A stretch of 8,766 nucleotides of DNA from Acidobacteriaceae bacterium (GTDB taxonomy: Bacteria > Acidobacteriota > Terriglobia > Terriglobales > Acidobacteriaceae). Position 1 is the stretch's first letter. The number at the start of each line of letters is the position of its first letter. The stretch is taken from NCBI GenBank assembly GCA_003156235.1, contig PMGP01000102.1:1-8766 (forward strand), written 5' to 3'. Below the pieces are notes generated by a model. The model did no database searches and had not been told where the DNA came from. It worked only from the letters and a program-made list of their open reading frames with translations. The translations under genes and the position numbers were made by a program. Of the stretch, positions 6,549-8,766 are shown one piece after another.

Positions 6549-7184
6549 CATACGCTACACGCCACCGAGGAGGAGGCCCGGACGCTGGCCGAGTGCATCC
6601 GCGCGGTGATCGTGGTCTGCTCTGCCGTTGCCAGCCAGGAGAGCGTGAGGTTTTGGGACCGGGACGGCATCTATCCGATGGTCTCGCGCGAGGAGGGGAC
6701 CGAGCCTGGCTACCATATCGATCTGGTCAAGACGAGCCTTCCGCCCGAGTCGCATATCCAGGCGGTCCGGCTGGAGGAAGAAGCTCTCGGCTCGTTGCGC
6801 GGCCAGGACTACGCCGTGCGCGAAGTGATGGAGCTCGACCACATTCTGAGCGGTGCGGCTGTCGGCAAGAAGAACGAGCGCAAGGCCTGCGCCTCGATCG
6901 CGCTGGCTGTCGATGCAGAGAGTGGAATGGTTCTTGCGCCGGAGGCAACCGATTCCAGAGTCGCGGCCGGAGACGCGCTGGCAAGAGTGTTTCTCAAGGC
7001 GGTTCAGGCCAGCCGCGCGCTGCCCCAAGAGGTCAGGGTGCGGAGCCAAAAGCTGAAGGAGTGCCTTGCCCCGCTCTTGGCGTCCTTCGGCGTGACGGTT
7101 CGAGTTGCCAGGCGGCTTCCAGCGGCAGACGAGGCTCGATCCCATTTGCTCGGTCTTTATCATGGCGGCACCGGCGAAAGATAG
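6453..7184 (+). CDS. DUF6930-like hypothetical protein, probably 5'-truncated
   Basis: From about 6550 the frame encodes a coherent soluble protein. It has an acidic helix (ATEEEARTLAECIRAV), a segment FWDRDGIYPMVSREEG, then an alternating strand-helix domain with KKNERKACASIALAVDAESGMVLAPE, a helix (AGDALARVFLKAVQ), the strand EVRVRS, and FGVTVRVARRLPAADEARSHLL at the end. The C-terminal part resembles DUF6930-type domains (name from memory), whose function is unknown. The 5' end is doubtful. The frame is open to ATG codons at 6399, 6429 and 6453, none with a ribosome site. The codons between 6453 and 6548 are AT-rich and lie in the receptor promoter region, and the first two would overlap the receptor start. 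I give 6453 as the nearest ATG. The likeliest reading is a gene that lost its beginning when the receptor locus became its neighbour, so it may not be expressed. Confidence 0.5.
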   Translation: MLIHGAAGVQEQFKYLILFVLHTLPYAELFVSHTLHATEEEARTLAECIRAVIVVCSAVASQESVRFWDRDGIYPMVSREEGTEPGYHIDLVKTSLPPESHIQAVRLEEEALGSLRGQDYAVREVMELDHILSGAAVGKKNERKACASIALAVDAESGMVLAPEATDSRVAAGDALARVFLKAVQASRALPQEVRVRSQKLKECLAPLLASFGVTVRVARRLPAADEARSHLLGLYHGGTGER

Positions 7185-7550
7185 AAGGCCACGACCCGTT
7201 CTGAACGGCGCAGGGCTCCGGCAGCCGCACGCAGGACATTATGCACACAGTCGCCAATCGATTCAAATACTTGCCGCGCGAGCCAGGAAAATCGAAGACA
7301 AGAGGGGAAAAAAAGGCACAAACAACTGGCACAGTACCGCTGCTCAACAGGCCAGGCGCGCCCGTGTGCTCAGGCTATGCATAATTCAGGTGATAGCGAT
7401 CCTGGAATCGGCCCCGGCCCACGCGCCTTGCCACTCGATGAGTGTAGCCATTTCTGGTCGGTGGAAATCATGCGAAGAGACTTCGCGCCATGAAAGCTAA
7501 GGATTCGATGGAGGACGATCGAGGTCCGCGAATTAAGGAATTCCATTTCA

Positions 7551-7570
7551 AATGCGGTGAAATGCGGTGA
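7551..7570. repeat. Tandem 10-bp direct repeat
   Basis: AATGCGGTGA is repeated twice head to tail with no mismatch. Similar short spaced or tandem motifs occur at arm sites of tyrosine-recombinase elements, but no integrase or tRNA is near, so no role is assigned. Confidence 0.45.
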
Positions 7571-7876
7571 AGTTCGCTTGGGCTGTTGCTGTAAGTTATT
7601 GATTCTTTGGCTCCTCAGGTAGGACTCGTTCTCTGAAGCTCCTCCATAAACTATTGAAAACACGTATGTTATTGAAATTACTCGCTCAAAGATTTCGCAT
7701 ATTTAGCACATTTCGCCTGTTTCATATTTCCTTAGGACAGTTTTAGGGACGGCGGCATTGGACAACATGAGCATCTTCAGCCCCGGCACTCGGTAAACCA
7801 AGATCGAACAGAATCCCCGTTTGGCCGATTTACCAATCGGTTGTTCCCCTTTGGCAAAAAGATGAGTGACGGGCAC

Positions 7877-7905
7877 TTGTTCTTCGCCTTCTATTCTCCT
7901 ATACT
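7877..7905 (+). promoter_or_regulatory. Promoter giving a leaderless mRNA for the zinc-ribbon gene
   Basis: TTGTTC (7877-7882) and TATACT (7900-7905, five of six to consensus) are separated by exactly 17 bases. Transcription starting seven bases after the -10 would begin at 7912, the A of the start codon. No Shine-Dalgarno sequence precedes that ATG, which agrees with a leaderless transcript. Confidence 0.6.
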
Positions 7906-7911
7906 CGCTCA

Positions 7912-8136
7912 ATGGCCTTCGGGTTCCCAACCATCGAGCGGAGACAGTTCGTCGTCACCTGCAAACGGTGCCGCCGCGATGTGCCGTCCGGCGTCCGGGA
8001 GTTCCCGTTCCAGTCGATCACGGTCGAGTGCCCGCTCTGTGGCGAGTTGCGCCGGTACCTGCCCTCGGAGGTCTTCCTCGGACGGCCTAACCAACTTGTG
8101 ACCCGCCAGCAGCGGAACAGAATGAGAAGGGAGTAG
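7912..8136 (+). CDS. Small zinc-ribbon protein (hypothetical)
   Basis: The product has 74 residues. C17-x-x-C20 (TCKRC) and C40-x-x-C43 (ECPLC) are spaced 19 residues apart, each pair on a short strand, which is the arrangement of a zinc ribbon binding one Zn2+ ion. The tail (residues 62-74, VTRQQRNRMRRE) is strongly basic and could contact nucleic acid. ATG 7912 is the only possible start: the frame upstream is open only to a TGA at 7867-7869 and contains no other start codon. There is no Shine-Dalgarno sequence, but a promoter ends six bases upstream, so the mRNA is probably leaderless. I remember near-identical uncharacterised proteins from Acidobacteriota. Single zinc ribbons of this size act as adaptors or as DNA- or RNA-binding proteins; which applies here is unknown. 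Confidence 0.75.
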   Translation: MAFGFPTIERRQFVVTCKRCRRDVPSGVREFPFQSITVECPLCGELRRYLPSEVFLGRPNQLVTRQQRNRMRRE

Positions 8137-8156
8137 TTTAGACTACCTTATAAGGT
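8133..8156. promoter_or_regulatory. Two abutting palindromes, candidate operator
   Basis: GTAGT-TTAG-ACTAC (8133-8146) overlaps by two bases a perfect 12-bp palindrome ACCTTATAAGGT (8145-8156). They fill most of the 47-base gap between the zinc-ribbon stop and the next start. The second contains a TTATAA that could serve as a -10, but I found no matching -35. Binding by a dimeric regulator of the downstream gene is possible. Confidence 0.35.
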
Positions 8157-8183
8157 CATGCCCCCTTTAGTGTAGGAGCCATC

Positions 8184-8766
8184 ATGTCTGGTGCGCTGTT
8201 TCCATGGATTATTGCGAATAAGGAGTGGTGCTTCAGTGCACTGTGTGCCGTATTTGGTGGGGCTTTTGCTTCTTTGAAATGGATTCTGCCGTTAATGAAG
8301 AAGCAGAAAACAATAGGCCCCTGCCCCAATCTAAACATTGCGGTCGATGGAACCGACAACAGCCTTGCCGTGATTGCTAATGGAGCCAACGTTGTTGGTG
8401 GGGTTATTACAGGTTCCCACAATGTGCAGACCGTGGTGATAAATCAGGGCTTGCAACAAGTAGAAAAGAACATCCCGGTTCGGAGTCGCAAATCCTCGAT
8501 ACCAACAGGCAACGAGATTCGGCAAAAGCGAGAGAGGGTTCTAAAAGATATTCCCCTCTATTTGCAAGACAAGGTTCTGAATGATTATCTGCGCGGATAT
8601 ATGAATCTGCGCGTTGAATGGTTAATTCGGATTTGGGGCATAAGCAAACTGACAGAGGGTGGAGAGGAAGTACTGAGACTCGATGCAAGATATGGGGAGG
8701 AGAATTGGGGTGCCTGTATTCAAATTGATGTTAACGCATCCGATTATCCAATTTTACGGACGCTAG
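8184..8766 (+). CDS. Membrane-anchored hypothetical protein (3' end outside window)
   Basis: ATG 8184 follows AGGAG (8174-8178) with 5 bases between. The frame is open for 194 codons to the window edge, so the C-terminus is missing. Residues about 16-38 (CFSALCAVFGGAFASLKWILPLM) form one membrane helix followed by KKQK, predicting a single-pass protein with the rest in the cytoplasm. Residues 50-88 are a small polar, glycine/asparagine-rich beta repeat (IAVDGTDNSLAVIANGANVV, then GGVITGSHNVQTVVINQG). Residues 106-194 form a domain starting PTGNEIRQKRERVLKDIPLYLQDKV and continuing with LRVEWLIRIWGIS, VLRLDARY and WGACIQIDVNASDYPIL, probably a beta-rich module. The codons are visibly richer in A and T (AAT, ATT, AAA, TTG) than in the neighbouring genes, suggesting horizontal acquisition. 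I do not recognise the family. Similar helix plus 'V-ITG-HN-' layouts occur in accessory and defence proteins, which is only suggestive. Confidence 0.7.
   Translation, partial: MSGALFPWIIANKEWCFSALCAVFGGAFASLKWILPLMKKQKTIGPCPNLNIAVDGTDNSLAVIANGANVVGGVITGSHNVQTVVINQGLQQVEKNIPVRSRKSSIPTGNEIRQKRERVLKDIPLYLQDKVLNDYLRGYMNLRVEWLIRIWGISKLTEGGEEVLRLDARYGEENWGACIQIDVNASDYPILRTL

Larger units (their letters stand above)
7185..7911. other. Long intergenic region without a convincing gene
   Basis: This 727-base stretch holds no frame with a good start and organised product. A 47-codon frame at 7241-7384 (MHTVANRFKYLPRE...) has only a weak AGGA four bases upstream and no recognisable features. A perfect tandem duplication of AATGCGGTGA lies at 7551-7570. 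The stretch from 7640 to 7740 is AT-rich. Its right end contains the promoter of the zinc-ribbon gene. The whole region could be decayed mobile DNA. Confidence 0.4.

Noticed and set aside
7241..7384. A 47-codon frame as a small gene.
   Set aside because: It has a weak ribosome site, no recognisable features and no context; chance frames of this length are common.
7703..7930. A 75-codon minus-strand frame overlapping the zinc-ribbon gene's promoter and start.
   Set aside because: Its N-terminus is the antisense of the zinc-ribbon gene start and promoter, it has no ribosome site, and the product shows no domain.

Overview
The window looks like an accessory stretch of a moderately GC-rich Gram-negative chromosome. 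An outer-membrane TonB-dependent receptor and a periplasmic c-type heme protein place it in a bacterium with an outer membrane. Several small conserved hypothetical proteins, the IS remnant and the intergenic palindromes remind me of Acidobacteriota (Terriglobia). That assignment is recognition from memory, not a search result.

Layout. Positions 1-267 hold the C-terminal end of a transposase, followed at 276-308 by a spaced repeat that probably belongs to the end of that insertion sequence. A minus-strand gene (441-1310) encodes an orphan protein with a PD-(D/E)XK nuclease signature. A 481-base gap with a nested inverted repeat leads to a plus-strand 121-residue conserved hypothetical gene (1792-2157). 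The next gap contains a sequence able to fold into a three-way junction (2397-2460).

The centre is a minus-strand pair that probably works together. The receptor (3891-6416) has an unusual N-terminal extension and four cysteine pairs in its barrel. Downstream of it lies a secreted protein (2499-3590) built from two sulfite-oxidase-like (molybdopterin-binding fold) repeats, the first interrupted by a CXXCH heme site. The second gene appears to have its own promoter with an overlapping direct repeat. A perfect 10-bp inverted repeat, probably a REP-like element, sits between the two genes. The likely theme is uptake or processing of a metal or redox-active ligand, but the sequence does not identify the substrate.

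Divergent from the receptor is a DUF6930-like gene (6453-7184). Its 5' end coincides with the receptor's promoter region, so it is probably truncated. After a 727-base gap without a convincing gene comes a 74-residue zinc-ribbon protein (7912-8136), whose well-formed promoter implies a leaderless mRNA. The window ends inside an AT-richer gene (8184 onward) for a membrane-anchored protein of unknown function. Its base composition suggests recent transfer, and its layout loosely recalls membrane-tethered accessory or defence proteins.

No rRNA, tRNA or CRISPR array was found.
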